Positions 1-8,552 of a stretch of 64,000 nt of DNA are shown in pieces; positions within the stretch are counted from its first letter, which is position 1, and the number at the start of each line of letters is the position of its first letter. Made by a program: the position numbers and the translations under genes. A model generated the notes under the pieces. The model was not told the origin of the DNA. It did no database searches and saw nothing but the letters and a program-made list of their open reading frames with translations. Source of the DNA: DASWIG01 sp965371445 (GTDB taxonomy: Bacteria > Acidobacteriota > Thermoanaerobaculia > Multivoradales > J023); NCBI GenBank assembly GCA_965371445.1, contig CBDUYN010000018.1:30377-94376 (forward strand), given 5' to 3'.

Positions 1-727
1 GGAGGGCGAACGAGTAGATGGGAAAGGCGTTGGCGATCCTGAGCGAGTCGGCGGCCCCTCCGGAGGGGGGAAGGCTCTTCGAGCGCTTCTTGCCGTGCGT
101 CAGGTGCTCGAGCTCGGCGTGGCAGACGGGCTGCCTATTCCAGCTTTCGAAGGAGGCGTAGCTCTCGCCTTCTTGCAGCTCCCGGAACCTCGTCACGCCG
201 CGCGCCTCCAGCTGGTGCAGGTAGAACTGAAGTAGCCGTCCGGTGGCCATGGCGTCGCCGGAGGCCTGGCGGGCCTCGTGGTCGTCGATACCGACTGCGG
301 CACAGGCCTCCTCCAGGGGTCCCCGCGGGCCGAGGCCGAGGAGAGGGCGCAGGTTCATCGTACAGACGTAGGGAGGATGGAAGGGCACGCGCACTTGCTC
401 CAGCTCGGAGCGCAGGAAGCGGACATCGAAATGCGCGTTGTGGGCGGCCACGACGTGGCCCACCAGCGGCTCGACCAGCTTCGCGGCGATCACCTCGAAG
501 CGGGGAGCGCCCTCCAGGTCCGCGACCGGGATACCGTACTTGCCGGCCGACTCGACGTCGCGCATCGGGTTGACTAGGGACTCGAAGACGACGCGAGGCG
601 CCTGGGACGCCGAGACGTGGACGACCGCGACCTCGACGATACGGTCGTGTCCGGGGTTGAAACCCGTCGTCTCGACGCTGACGACGGCGAAAGGCGTCGT
701 GGAGATCTCCCAATCCAGGATGGACAT
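1..727 (-). CDS. DEDDh-type 3'-5' exonuclease domain protein (partial, C-terminus off window)
   Basis: Translated from the minus strand, this frame starts MSILDWEISTTPFAVVSVET and runs open to the window edge. It has the DnaQ-like RNase-H-fold exonuclease pattern: the Exo I region VVSVETTGFN near residue 17, Exo II AHNAHFDVRF near residue 95, and an Exo III-like HEARQASGDAMAT near residue 150. Family members degrade DNA or RNA from the 3' end using two metals. The first aspartate of the DxE motif (normally D-x-E-T-T-G) is Ser here. The histidine-to-aspartate spacing in Exo III is also longer than the usual H-x4-D. Activity may therefore be weak or lost, or this is a divergent subfamily. The ATG at 727 is chosen because the preceding sequence in this frame offers no better start. 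The end of the protein lies outside the window. Confidence 0.8.
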   Translation of the reverse strand, partial: MSILDWEISTTPFAVVSVETTGFNPGHDRIVEVAVVHVSASQAPRVVFESLVNPMRDVESAGKYGIPVADLEGAPRFEVIAAKLVEPLVGHVVAAHNAHFDVRFLRSELEQVRVPFHPPYVCTMNLRPLLGLGPRGPLEEACAAVGIDDHEARQASGDAMATGRLLQFYLHQLEARGVTRFRELQEGESYASFESWNRQPVCHAELEHLTHGKKRSKSLPPSGGAADSLRIANAFPIYSFAL

Positions 728-943
728 GACAACTACTCTATCCTGCTGACCCTTGTAGACCACCTGCTCGACGAAGACGGTCGCCTAAGACAAGGGCAAG
801 GCTGCTTGCGCGGTACCGTCGTGGAGAGACCGGGCGGCTGGAGGCCTTCTGATCAATCGAGCCTGCGCTCCCAGCTCTTGCGCAAGATCTTCCGTCGTTG
901 AGGGTTCCAACCGGAGAGAGCAACGAGAAACCAGGAGGACACC

Positions 944-2986
944 ATGAAGACCCATGCAGCGCTCCTGACCATCCTGACCCTCCTCGCCGCGGCCTCCGCC
1001 GTCGCCGAGGAGACCCTCCACCTGCCCTGGCGCGAGGCCGGCCTCAGCGAGGCCGAGGCGGCGGCTCATCTGCTCGACCGCTTCGCCCACGGTGCCAGGC
1101 CCGGCGAAGTCGAGCGCGTCGTCGAGATGGGGCTTGAGACGTGGCTGGACCGGCAGCTCGCGGGCGAGATTCCCGACCCAAGGGTCGAAGGCTACGTCGC
1201 CGGCCTCCGGAGCCTGGGCCTCTCGGCCCGCGAGGTCACCGAGGTCTATCCCGAACCGGGCATGGTGAAGCGTGAGGCCGCCCGCGCCGGCGTCGTCGAC
1301 CGCGGGATGAGGCCGCCGGACAGTGTTTCCCCGGACAGTGTTTCCCCGGACAGTGTTTCCCCGGAGGAGGGCGAGGACGGCGACGCCTCCGAGATGGACG
1401 AGCGCCACAAGGTCCGGGAGTGGGCCCGCAAGCAGGGGTACCGTCCGATGCGGGAGCTGATCGGCGAGCTCATGGTCCACAAGCTCTACCGCGCCGTCTA
1501 CTCCGAGAACCAGCTGCAAGAGGTCCTGACCGACTTCTACTTCAACCATTTCAACGTCTCGATCACCGACAACCAGGCGCGTCCCTACGTGCCTTCCTAT
1601 GAGCTCGACGCGATCCGTCCCCACGTCCTCGGGAGCTTCCGCGACATGCTCGAGGCGACGGCCAAGCATCCGGCCATGCTTCATTACCTCGACAACGCGC
1701 GCTCGGTCGCCCCTGAAGGGGCGCCGACCACGTTCGATCCGGAGAGCTTTCGCCGGGCCCGCCGCGGTGGACGCGGCAGTGTCTCCCCCCCTTGGTCCCC
1801 CGAGGGGGACAGTGTCTCCCCCCCTTGGTCCCCCGAGGGGGACAGTGGCCGCTTCGGCAGGGCCCAGATGGAGGAGAGGCGCCGGGAATTCGCGCTGAAC
1901 CGTCCGAGCGGTTTGAACGAGAACTACGCCCGCGAGCTCTTGGAGCTCCATACCCTGGGGGTCGACGGCGGCTACACCCAGGACGACGTCGTCGAGGTGG
2001 CGCGCGCTTTTACCGGCTGGGCGACCTACCCGCCGGTGCGGCGCCCCGAAGTCGAGGCGAGGATCGAGCGCGCCCGCCGGGTTCCGGGCTTCGTCTTCGA
2101 GGAGTCCTTCCTCTTCCGCGCCGACGCCCACGACGCCGCCGAGAAGAGAGTCCTCGGCAAAAAGCTCCCCGCCGGCCGCGGCATTGAGGACGGCTACGAG
2201 GTTCTCGACCTCGTCGCCGCCCATCCGTCGACGGCCCAGCACCTGGCGCGCAAGCTCGCCGCTCGCTTCGTCGCCGACGAGCCCTCCGAAGGCCTCGTCG
2301 AACGGCTCGCCGGGACCTACCTTGCAAGCCGCGGCGACCTGCGGGAGATGATCGTCGTCCTCGCCTCCTCGCCCGAGTTTTGGAGCGCCGCGGCGCGCCG
2401 TCAGAAGATCAAGTCGCCCTTCGAGGTGGCGGTCTCGGCGCTCAGGATCCTCGACGCCCGGATCACCCATCCGCGCGCCGTCGTCGAGTGGATCTCCCGG
2501 ATGGGACAGCCGCTCTACGCCTACCAGGCGCCCACCGGCTACCCGGACCGCGCCGACGCCTGGGTCAACGCGGGCTCGCTCCTGAACCGCATGAACTTCG
2601 GCCTGGAGCTCGCCACCGGACGCGTCGCCGGGGTGCGCTTCAACCTCGCGAAGCTCAACCAGAACCGGGAACCCGAATCGCTCGTCGCGGCGCTTCGCGC
2701 TTACGTGCCGATCCTGCTCCCCGAACGCGATCCGGAGCCGACGGTGAGCCGGCTGGAGCCCATCGTCCGGGATCCGGAGCTGGCCACCAAGGTCGCCGAG
2801 GCGTCGCCGCGCGGCCGCGAGGCCCGCGAGGACGACGACTGGGACGCCTCCGGCCTCGGCTTCGGTCCCCTGGGCCGCCGCCGCGAAAGACCCCGGCGCG
2901 AGGCGCCGCCGCTACGGATCGACGGGAGCCCCCTGGCGCACGTCGTCGGGGTCATCCTCGGATCTCCCGAATTCCAACGCCGTTAG
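944..2986 (+). CDS. DUF1800 family secreted protein
   Basis: A 680-residue protein with an N-terminal signal peptide (hydrophobic LLTILTLLAAASAVAEE, cleavage near residue 21). It carries the DUF1800 signatures FYFNHFNVS near residue 197 and ARELLELHTLGVDGGYTQ near residue 330. DUF1800 proteins are almost always encoded next to a DUF1501 protein, as here (10 bp downstream). Their function is not settled; a role in handling secreted or surface polymers has been suggested. An AGGAGG-like site lies just before the ATG (aggaggacacc). Two stretches are not family sequence: residues 126-140 are three in-frame DSVSP repeats, and residues 279-300 are two in-frame 11-residue repeats starting SVSPPWSPEGD. 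Both are translated short DNA repeats and fall in presumably exposed loops. Confidence 0.93.
   Translation: MKTHAALLTILTLLAAASAVAEETLHLPWREAGLSEAEAAAHLLDRFAHGARPGEVERVVEMGLETWLDRQLAGEIPDPRVEGYVAGLRSLGLSAREVTEVYPEPGMVKREAARAGVVDRGMRPPDSVSPDSVSPDSVSPEEGEDGDASEMDERHKVREWARKQGYRPMRELIGELMVHKLYRAVYSENQLQEVLTDFYFNHFNVSITDNQARPYVPSYELDAIRPHVLGSFRDMLEATAKHPAMLHYLDNARSVAPEGAPTTFDPESFRRARRGGRGSVSPPWSPEGDSVSPPWSPEGDSGRFGRAQMEERRREFALNRPSGLNENYARELLELHTLGVDGGYTQDDVVEVARAFTGWATYPPVRRPEVEARIERARRVPGFVFEESFLFRADAHDAAEKRVLGKKLPAGRGIEDGYEVLDLVAAHPSTAQHLARKLAARFVADEPSEGLVERLAGTYLASRGDLREMIVVLASSPEFWSAAARRQKIKSPFEVAVSALRILDARITHPRAVVEWISRMGQPLYAYQAPTGYPDRADAWVNAGSLLNRMNFGLELATGRVAGVRFNLAKLNQNREPESLVAALRAYVPILLPERDPEPTVSRLEPIVRDPELATKVAEASPRGREAREDDDWDASGLGFGPLGRRRERPRREAPPLRIDGSPLAHVVGVILGSPEFQRR
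1318..1362 (+). repeat. 15-bp tandem repeat x3, in frame
   Basis: Three perfect head-to-tail copies of ggacagtgtttcccc at 1318-1332, 1333-1347 and 1348-1362, each encoding DSVSP inside the DUF1800 gene. The core GACAGTGT-Y-TCCCC is shared with the 33-bp repeat at 1777 and with 41141. Confidence 0.95.
1777..1843 (+). repeat. 33-bp tandem repeat x2 with palindrome
   Basis: Two identical 33-bp units at 1777-1809 and 1810-1842. Each contains the palindrome GTCCCCC-GA-GGGGGAC (7-bp stem, arms 1795-1801/1804-1810 and 1828-1834/1837-1843). The period is a multiple of three, so each copy adds 11 residues to the DUF1800 protein without breaking the frame. A nearly identical third copy sits 39 kb away inside the RDD gene, read in a different frame on the other strand. 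Confidence 0.95.
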
Positions 2987-2996
2987 GAGGCCAGCC

Positions 2997-4268
2997 ATGA
3001 TCGACCGCAGAGCCTTCCTCCAAGCCGGTGGTGTCGCCCTCTTCACATGGGGTGCGGGGCCGTCGTTTCTCGAACGTGCCGCCCTGGCGGCCGCCGAGCC
3101 GGGGCCGTTCCGGCGCCGCAAGGTGCTGGTGACGATCTTCCAGCGCGGCGCCATGGACGCAGTGATGGCCGTGCCGCCGCTCGAAGACCGCCGGTTGGCG
3201 AGGCTGCGTCCCCGTCTTGCCATGAACGCCGCCCGCGCCGCCGGCGACGACGCGGTCCGCGACCTCGGAGTGGGCTTCGGCCTCCATCCGGCCTTCGACG
3301 AGATCCTGCCGCTCTGGAAGGAGCGGCGGCTGGCGGTGGTCCACGCCGTGGGCTCACCCGATCCCACCCGTTCGCACTTCGACGCCCAGGACTACATGGA
3401 GACCGGGACCCCGGGACGCAAGGGCACGAGCGACGGCTGGCTCAACCGCGTCGTCGGCGAGCTCGGTCACGACACGACGCCCTTTCGGGCGGTGTCGATG
3501 ACCGCCGCCTTGCCGCGTTCCCTCTACGGTCCGCAGCCGGCGCTCGCGGTGACGAACCTGCGCGACTTCCGCGTCCGTCTGCCGGGCAAGACGGCGGCCC
3601 AAGCCGCCGGCAAGGGCTTCGAGGCCCTCTACGAGGAGACCACCCAGGGCCTCTTGCACGACACCGCGCAGGAGACGTTCGAGGCCATGGAGACGCTCCG
3701 GGAGCTCGACGTCCGGCGCTACCGTCCGGCGGCGGGGGCGCGCTACCCGCAGAGCCCGCTCGGGCGGAGCCTCCAACAGATCGCTTTTCTGGTGAAGTCG
3801 GGCGTCGGCCTGGAGGTGGCGTTCACCGAGTCGGGAGGCTGGGACACCCACGTCCGGCAGGGAACGGCGAACGGCTCGTTCGCCCGCCGCGCCGACGACC
3901 TGGCACGTTCCATCGCCGCTTTCTGGACGGACCTCGGGACCTACCAGGACGATGTCGTCGTGATGACGATGACCGAGTTCGGCCGCACGGTGGCCGAAAA
4001 CGGCTCGGGCGGCACCGACCACGGCCATGGCTCGTGCCTCTTTGTCCTTGGAAACGGCGTCGACGGCGGGAAGGTCCACGGCCGGCTGCCGGCGCTCGAT
4101 CCCGCGAACCTCTACGAGGGACGGGACCTGCCGGTGACGACGGATTTCCGCAGCGTCTTCTCGGAGGTCGCGGGAGCTCACCTCGGCGTCGAGGGCGGGG
4201 AGCGTCTCTTCCCGGGCTTTTCGGAAAAGCGGTTTCCGCTGTTCAAGAGCCGAAATAGATCAAGCTGA
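2997..4268 (+). CDS. DUF1501 family secreted protein (Tat substrate)
   Basis: A 423-residue protein starting MIDRRAFLQAGGVALF. This is a twin-arginine-like signal (R-R-A-F-L-Q), so export of a folded protein is likely. It has DUF1501 hallmarks: GWDTHVRQ near residue 283 and TMTEFGRTVAENGSGGTDHG near residues 322-341, ending in the conserved D-H-G. DUF1501 belongs to the alkaline-phosphatase/sulfatase-like fold group, but no enzymatic reaction is established. It starts 10 bp after DUF1800, with an AGGAGG site between them, so the two are one operon. The length is typical for the family. Confidence 0.93.
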   Translation: MIDRRAFLQAGGVALFTWGAGPSFLERAALAAAEPGPFRRRKVLVTIFQRGAMDAVMAVPPLEDRRLARLRPRLAMNAARAAGDDAVRDLGVGFGLHPAFDEILPLWKERRLAVVHAVGSPDPTRSHFDAQDYMETGTPGRKGTSDGWLNRVVGELGHDTTPFRAVSMTAALPRSLYGPQPALAVTNLRDFRVRLPGKTAAQAAGKGFEALYEETTQGLLHDTAQETFEAMETLRELDVRRYRPAAGARYPQSPLGRSLQQIAFLVKSGVGLEVAFTESGGWDTHVRQGTANGSFARRADDLARSIAAFWTDLGTYQDDVVVMTMTEFGRTVAENGSGGTDHGHGSCLFVLGNGVDGGKVHGRLPALDPANLYEGRDLPVTTDFRSVFSEVAGAHLGVEGGERLFPGFSEKRFPLFKSRNRSS

Positions 4269-4357
4269 AGGTAAGCTCGTGACTGCGGCGATTCCTCATG
4301 AGGAGGGGACTTCGTGCGAAAGGGCCTGTCGGTCTTCTGGCGAGGGTCGCTGACGAA

Positions 4358-4485
4358 CTAGTTCGCCTCTTCGAGAGCCTTCTTCTTGTAGAGGTTCGTG
4401 AACTCGCGATGGACGAAGGGCGCGAGCCCCGCCTTGAGCTGCTCGAGGGCCTTGCCGACGCGCTCCTGATTACTGATGGCCATCG
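4358..4485 (-). pseudogene. Relic of a Swt1-type HEPN domain protein (frameshifted, truncated)
   Basis: On the minus strand an ATG at 4485 opens MAISNQERVGKALEQ. Two extra bases (AG) then shift the frame, and the new frame continues LKAGLAPFVHREFTNLYKK to a stop at 4358. The joined sequence matches, from memory, the start of Swt1-family HEPN or DUF499-linked proteins (S-N-x-E-R-V-G-K-A-L-E-L-L-x-x-G-L-x-P-F-V-x-R-E). Only about 40 of several hundred residues remain. It sits 1 bp downstream of the AlbA_2 gene and indicates that this defence locus once had another member. Confidence 0.55.
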
Positions 4486-4486
4486 A

Positions 4487-5746
4487 CTAGCCCTCCCCTG
4501 CTTTCGTATCGTTGCTGTTCGTCGCTGACCAAATCACGAGGTGAAGCTCACTCTCGTCGATGATTGTGTACTCGGGAACTCGCCCAGATAGTCGCTGGCT
4601 CTCCCCGAGAATGATGGGCACACCGTCGCCACGCCGGTCCATGAGATGGGAGCGACCGACGCTCTCGGATGCTTCGACGGGGCAGCGCGCCAGAAGGGAC
4701 ACGATCAGCTCGTTTCTGTTGTATTGGCGAAGGTGCATGCTGTCGGGGGTGAGCGTGTTGGCGAGTCCACCGGGCACGTAGAGCTCGATCCGATCCGCGA
4801 ACATGTGCATACGAACTCTGGCTCCCGCCATCGAGTAATCCCTGTGGGCCACGGCATTGACGAGGGCCTCGAAGAGAGCGCGCTCGCTGAACTGTGGACG
4901 CTCCGTGCGAGCGGTCGTCTTCGTGGCTCCGATGCGGCTGTTACGAAGAGCGAAGTGAAGGGCCTCCACGACTTGGGCATCCAAGGGTCCGCCGAAGTCC
5001 CGCGCGTCGTTCTGGTAGTTGACGTCTTTCCGATCGCCTGCGTAGCTGACTGCCTGGATCTGTGCGTGGCGCATCCAGAGCTGTGGTTCTCGCGTGCACA
5101 GCAGCACGCCCGTGACCGTCATGCGGGCATTGCCGTCTTCGTCATCCGCGACGATGCGCAGCTTGCGCAGCGCGGTCGCCGTCGACTCTGAGGCATCGCG
5201 CAGGAAGCGATGCGCGAACTCGGCATCAAGATCCTCCGGTGATGTGCCTGGGACGGGCGACTCGTCGAAGCGGATCACCCGGGTCTGGCTCCTCTCTTGG
5301 AACAGCCGTGCGAGAAGTTCAGGAGCCATCTCGCGCTTCGAGCTACCGACCCGGCGGAAGTAGCCACCCGGGCTCTTGTGCACGAAGAGACTGCGCACGA
5401 TCTCGACACGGATCACGGGGACCAGTTCTCCAGTGGAGTTGGGCAGCTCGCGCTTGAGGATCGCAGCATCAAGGGCTGGCTTGACGGAGTCGTTGCAGAT
5501 CTCGCGAACCCAGCCTTCTACGGCATCCAAATATGCCAAGGGGATTCCGAGGATCTCCCGCGTTTTGTCGTCAACGCCTAGTACCACCGTACCGCCGCGG
5601 CCGTTGGCGAAGGCCGCCATCTCATCGGCGAAGTCGTTGCGGGGAGGTCCCGTGACTCGGCTACCCGCAAGCAGTACGCGCTTGAGCTCCAGTTCGGAGT
5701 CCTCTCCGAGGCGGATCCGTCGGGTAAGATCGTCTGACCTATGCAT
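4487..5746 (-). CDS. AlbA_2/Schlafen-type ATP-binding protein with RecG-like C-terminal domain
   Basis: A 419-residue protein. The ATG at 5746 is chosen because GGGGAGGACAGAACC precedes it and it overlaps the end of the upstream TrlF-like gene by 8 bp. The N-terminal half is an AlbA_2 (Schlafen/AAA_4) domain: EDSELELKRV near residue 14 and FANGRGGTVVLGVDD near residues 46-60. The C-terminal half carries the HATPase_c_4 pattern ALFEALVNAVAHRDYS near residue 292. Proteins with this architecture are annotated as ATP-binding proteins or putative transcriptional regulators and are frequent in defence islands. Overlap with the TrlF-like gene implies co-translation and a common task. The gene is visibly less GC-rich than the core genes around it, consistent with acquisition. 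Exact function unknown. Confidence 0.85.
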   Translation of the reverse strand: MHRSDDLTRRIRLGEDSELELKRVLLAGSRVTGPPRNDFADEMAAFANGRGGTVVLGVDDKTREILGIPLAYLDAVEGWVREICNDSVKPALDAAILKRELPNSTGELVPVIRVEIVRSLFVHKSPGGYFRRVGSSKREMAPELLARLFQERSQTRVIRFDESPVPGTSPEDLDAEFAHRFLRDASESTATALRKLRIVADDEDGNARMTVTGVLLCTREPQLWMRHAQIQAVSYAGDRKDVNYQNDARDFGGPLDAQVVEALHFALRNSRIGATKTTARTERPQFSERALFEALVNAVAHRDYSMAGARVRMHMFADRIELYVPGGLANTLTPDSMHLRQYNRNELIVSLLARCPVEASESVGRSHLMDRRGDGVPIILGESQRLSGRVPEYTIIDESELHLVIWSATNSNDTKAGEG

Positions 5747-8468
5747 GGTTCTGTCCTCCCCGAGGCATGATTCGACGGTACCGTGCTTCGAACGCGTCGC
5801 GACCACCTTCCATGATGCGGCAGATCTCGTCTCGCCCTCCCTGCTCCTGGAGGCCGCCCGCGAAGGCAATCTGGGTTTGACCGCCCTTTGCCTCGAGGGA
5901 GACTACGAGTTCGGCATCCCCGTGCACCACGATGTTGGGGTTGTGGGTCACCACAATGACTTGCCGTGTGGCCTTCGTCTCCCGCAGACGCCGCACTAGC
6001 AGCTCATAGATAAGCGTGTTGTCGAGATCGTCTTCAGGCTGGTCGAGAAGGATCGGCTCGTTTCCATAGCCGAGCACGAAAGCCAGGAGCGCGGCGGTTT
6101 TCTGTCCTGGCGATCCCTGGGCGAGTTGCTTCCAGGTCTTACTCGAATCGCGCGGGTCCCGAAAGCTGACCTCTACTGCGTCGCCAGGTAAGTACAGGGC
6201 CAAACGATCCAGACGCTCTGGCTGGAGTCGCCTCAACGCGGTCACGAAACGGTTATCCGCGGCTGCACGTTTCTTTTCTGGATCAACGAGCAGCTCCCGT
6301 AGCTCGCTGATCAGCTCGTTCAGTTGATCGAAGCTCCATGCCTCGTCACCATCTGGAGTGACCTTCTCACAGAAGAGACGATAGTCCTCGTCAAAACGGG
6401 CGATGCCCAAGGCTTCCCGCAGGAATGGTCCGAGGCCCTCACACTCACCGTTGACCTGGATCGTGACGTGGATCAGCTCGCTGGAGGTCTCTTCGGCGAA
6501 GCCCCTGCGGCTCTCTCCATGGCCGTCACGTAGTTCTCGGTACTGCCGCAGCGCGGCCTCGGCTTCTTCCTCTCGTTTTGTTGCCGCTTTCCCGTGTTCC
6601 TCGAGCGCGGCGATCTCCTGCTCCAGCGTAGTTGCACGCTGGAGGAGGTCCCGGTACTCGTCCGGGTTGGCGATTCCAGCTGCGGCAAGCTGTTGGGACA
6701 CCTGTTGGAAGGCATTCTCACTCTTCTCCACCGCCTTGCGCCAGGCGCTCGCGTCGTCGCCGTCACGCGCTTCTTGGATCTGGATCCGCGCTTTCTCGAC
6801 CGCCGCAAGTACCGTGTTTTGCAGGTTTTCGACGGCTGCGCGTAGGCCTTCGTGGGCACGTCCGAGGTTCGCGAGGGGATCATCGCTCGATGCACCGACG
6901 CTCAGATCGAGATCGGCCACGGCCAGCTCCCGTGCGGACCGCTCAACGGCATCCACGCCTTCGACGGCGCTTGATTGAACGGACTGCCACGTGCTCTCCT
7001 GGTTGCGTCGCGTGCGATACTCGTTGAGCGCCTTGGCGTGGCCGCCCTTCTCCAGGACGGTGATCTTCCTACGCACATCGGACAGTGCCGCATTGCGAGC
7101 GGGCTGATCGTCAGCTCGAGCTCGCAGGGACCGAGCCTCCGCTTTCAGCGATAGGTAGCGGGCCTCCGCTTCCTTCCGTTTCCGCTGCCAAGACGCACCG
7201 TCAACCTCATCGGTGTCGTCAATCACAGTGAGGAGCGCATTGGGCTGTGTAGCGAGGTCAAAGAGCTGCTTCTGGCTGTAGATGCGGACCGGAAACCGCT
7301 CGCGGATGCTGCCTTCCTCGGGAACGGGTTGACCGTCTTCCAATCGTGCGATCGGCCGTTCCCCCCCCTGCTGGTCCCACGCCAGGAGGTAGCGCTCCCC
7401 AGCCTTTCGGTAGACGAGCTTCATCACGGTGTTGGCATTCAGAAGCCCCTCGTCGCTGCGACTGGCCGGCACACTCAGCCGTCGGTCGAAGACCGCGCGA
7501 AGGGAAGATGCCCCTCCGTTCGGGAGCTCCTCTTCGCGGCGCAGGGTCTTGCGGCAAATGTCGATGAGGGTAGATTTCCCGGTGCCACGACCGCCAATGA
7601 TCGCGTTGAGCCAGGGGTTGAAGTTGATGGTCAATGGATCGGGCCGGCCCATGTACCTTGCTTGCCGGACCGTGATGCTCTCGATAGCCAGGTCCGGGTG
7701 CTGGTTCGGGTCGCAGTCGTCATCCTTCTGTGCCGGTTGCAGAGAGTCGGAACCGTCCAGTAGGGCGAGACGCAGCCCTTCGGCATCGGGTCGCGTCATT
7801 TTGATCCAGGTGAAGCGGCGTCCCGCCTGATCGAATCCGTGGCTGTCCGAGCACCAGATCTGCGGCAGCACGCGTTTGATCTCGGCCTGGCTCCCGTCGA
7901 GCCAAGTCTTGTCGAGGTCTTTGTCCGGATCGATTTCGACCGCAGCGAGTCCTGGATTGCACAGTACCACAATGCGCTGCTGGCCATCGTGCTCCAAGAG
8001 ACCGGCAGGGCCATTGACGTGTGCGCCGATGAAGACGCCACCATCCTGGAGTTCGAGATTCAGAATATTCTCTACGCTGAGTGTCGAACGAGCTACGTCT
8101 TTTCCGCGTTGATCCACGGGGACGTTGGCTTGCGTGAGCAGGTGATTCAGGTGATCTTGGGTGCACTCAGGGTCGAGTACGAGCAGGATGTGGGTCCCAT
8201 CGCTCGCAGTGATCTCCACACCAGGAAAGAGGATCGGGGCATTCTCGACGGTGGCTGCGGCCTGCTTGAGGGCCTCGACAGCCCCGGCTGTGTTGTGGTC
8301 CGTGATGGCCACGGCCTGGATCCCCGCATCCCGAGCGGCCTGGATCCAGCGCTCCCAATCTTGAGTGGTGCGATCGGACTCGGATCCGAAGTCATGCGAT
8401 GCCGGAGAATGCGAATGCAGGTCGACCCGCCACCAGCGGGAACCCGGCCAGCTCCAGGAAGCGCTCAT
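5739..8468 (-). CDS. TrlF family AAA-like ATPase (PHP phosphoesterase fused to SMC-like ATPase)
   Basis: A 909-residue protein. The internal ATG at 8468 is preferred over the one at 8495 because GGGAGGAACGAATC sits directly before it. Residues 1-270 form a PHP phosphoesterase domain: VDLHSHSPASHD near residue 14, ITDHNT near 53 and SDSHGFD near 215. Next comes an SMC/RecN-like ATPase: Walker A GGRGTGKST near 292, a long coiled coil at about 430-640, ABC-signature-like GSPGQK near 786, Walker B ILLDQPEDDLDN near 810 and an H-loop VVTHNPN. The architecture matches TrlF proteins and resembles the single-gene phage-defence protein Ppl (polymerase/histidinol-phosphatase-like). A plausible model, not shown here, is nucleotide or DNA cleavage by PHP gated by the ATPase. 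It is first of a two-gene unit with the AlbA_2 gene. Confidence 0.88.
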   Translation of the reverse strand: MSASWSWPGSRWWRVDLHSHSPASHDFGSESDRTTQDWERWIQAARDAGIQAVAITDHNTAGAVEALKQAAATVENAPILFPGVEITASDGTHILLVLDPECTQDHLNHLLTQANVPVDQRGKDVARSTLSVENILNLELQDGGVFIGAHVNGPAGLLEHDGQQRIVVLCNPGLAAVEIDPDKDLDKTWLDGSQAEIKRVLPQIWCSDSHGFDQAGRRFTWIKMTRPDAEGLRLALLDGSDSLQPAQKDDDCDPNQHPDLAIESITVRQARYMGRPDPLTINFNPWLNAIIGGRGTGKSTLIDICRKTLRREEELPNGGASSLRAVFDRRLSVPASRSDEGLLNANTVMKLVYRKAGERYLLAWDQQGGERPIARLEDGQPVPEEGSIRERFPVRIYSQKQLFDLATQPNALLTVIDDTDEVDGASWQRKRKEAEARYLSLKAEARSLRARADDQPARNAALSDVRRKITVLEKGGHAKALNEYRTRRNQESTWQSVQSSAVEGVDAVERSARELAVADLDLSVGASSDDPLANLGRAHEGLRAAVENLQNTVLAAVEKARIQIQEARDGDDASAWRKAVEKSENAFQQVSQQLAAAGIANPDEYRDLLQRATTLEQEIAALEEHGKAATKREEEAEAALRQYRELRDGHGESRRGFAEETSSELIHVTIQVNGECEGLGPFLREALGIARFDEDYRLFCEKVTPDGDEAWSFDQLNELISELRELLVDPEKKRAAADNRFVTALRRLQPERLDRLALYLPGDAVEVSFRDPRDSSKTWKQLAQGSPGQKTAALLAFVLGYGNEPILLDQPEDDLDNTLIYELLVRRLRETKATRQVIVVTHNPNIVVHGDAELVVSLEAKGGQTQIAFAGGLQEQGGRDEICRIMEGGRDAFEARYRRIMPRGGQNHA

Positions 8469-8552
8469 GATTCGTTCCTCCCAACTGCCGTTCATGGGGC
8501 CGGCTCTGGGACATCTGGTCTTCTTCCCGGAGATGGAGGAGCACGTCGAGGG

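Noticed and set aside
785..2470. 561-codon open frame opposite DUF1800
   Set aside because: Antisense shadow created by GC-rich codon bias; no recognisable protein features.
4289..4306. TCCTCATGAGGA palindrome after DUF1501
   Set aside because: A short palindrome without a following T-run. It is too weak to call a terminator or operator.
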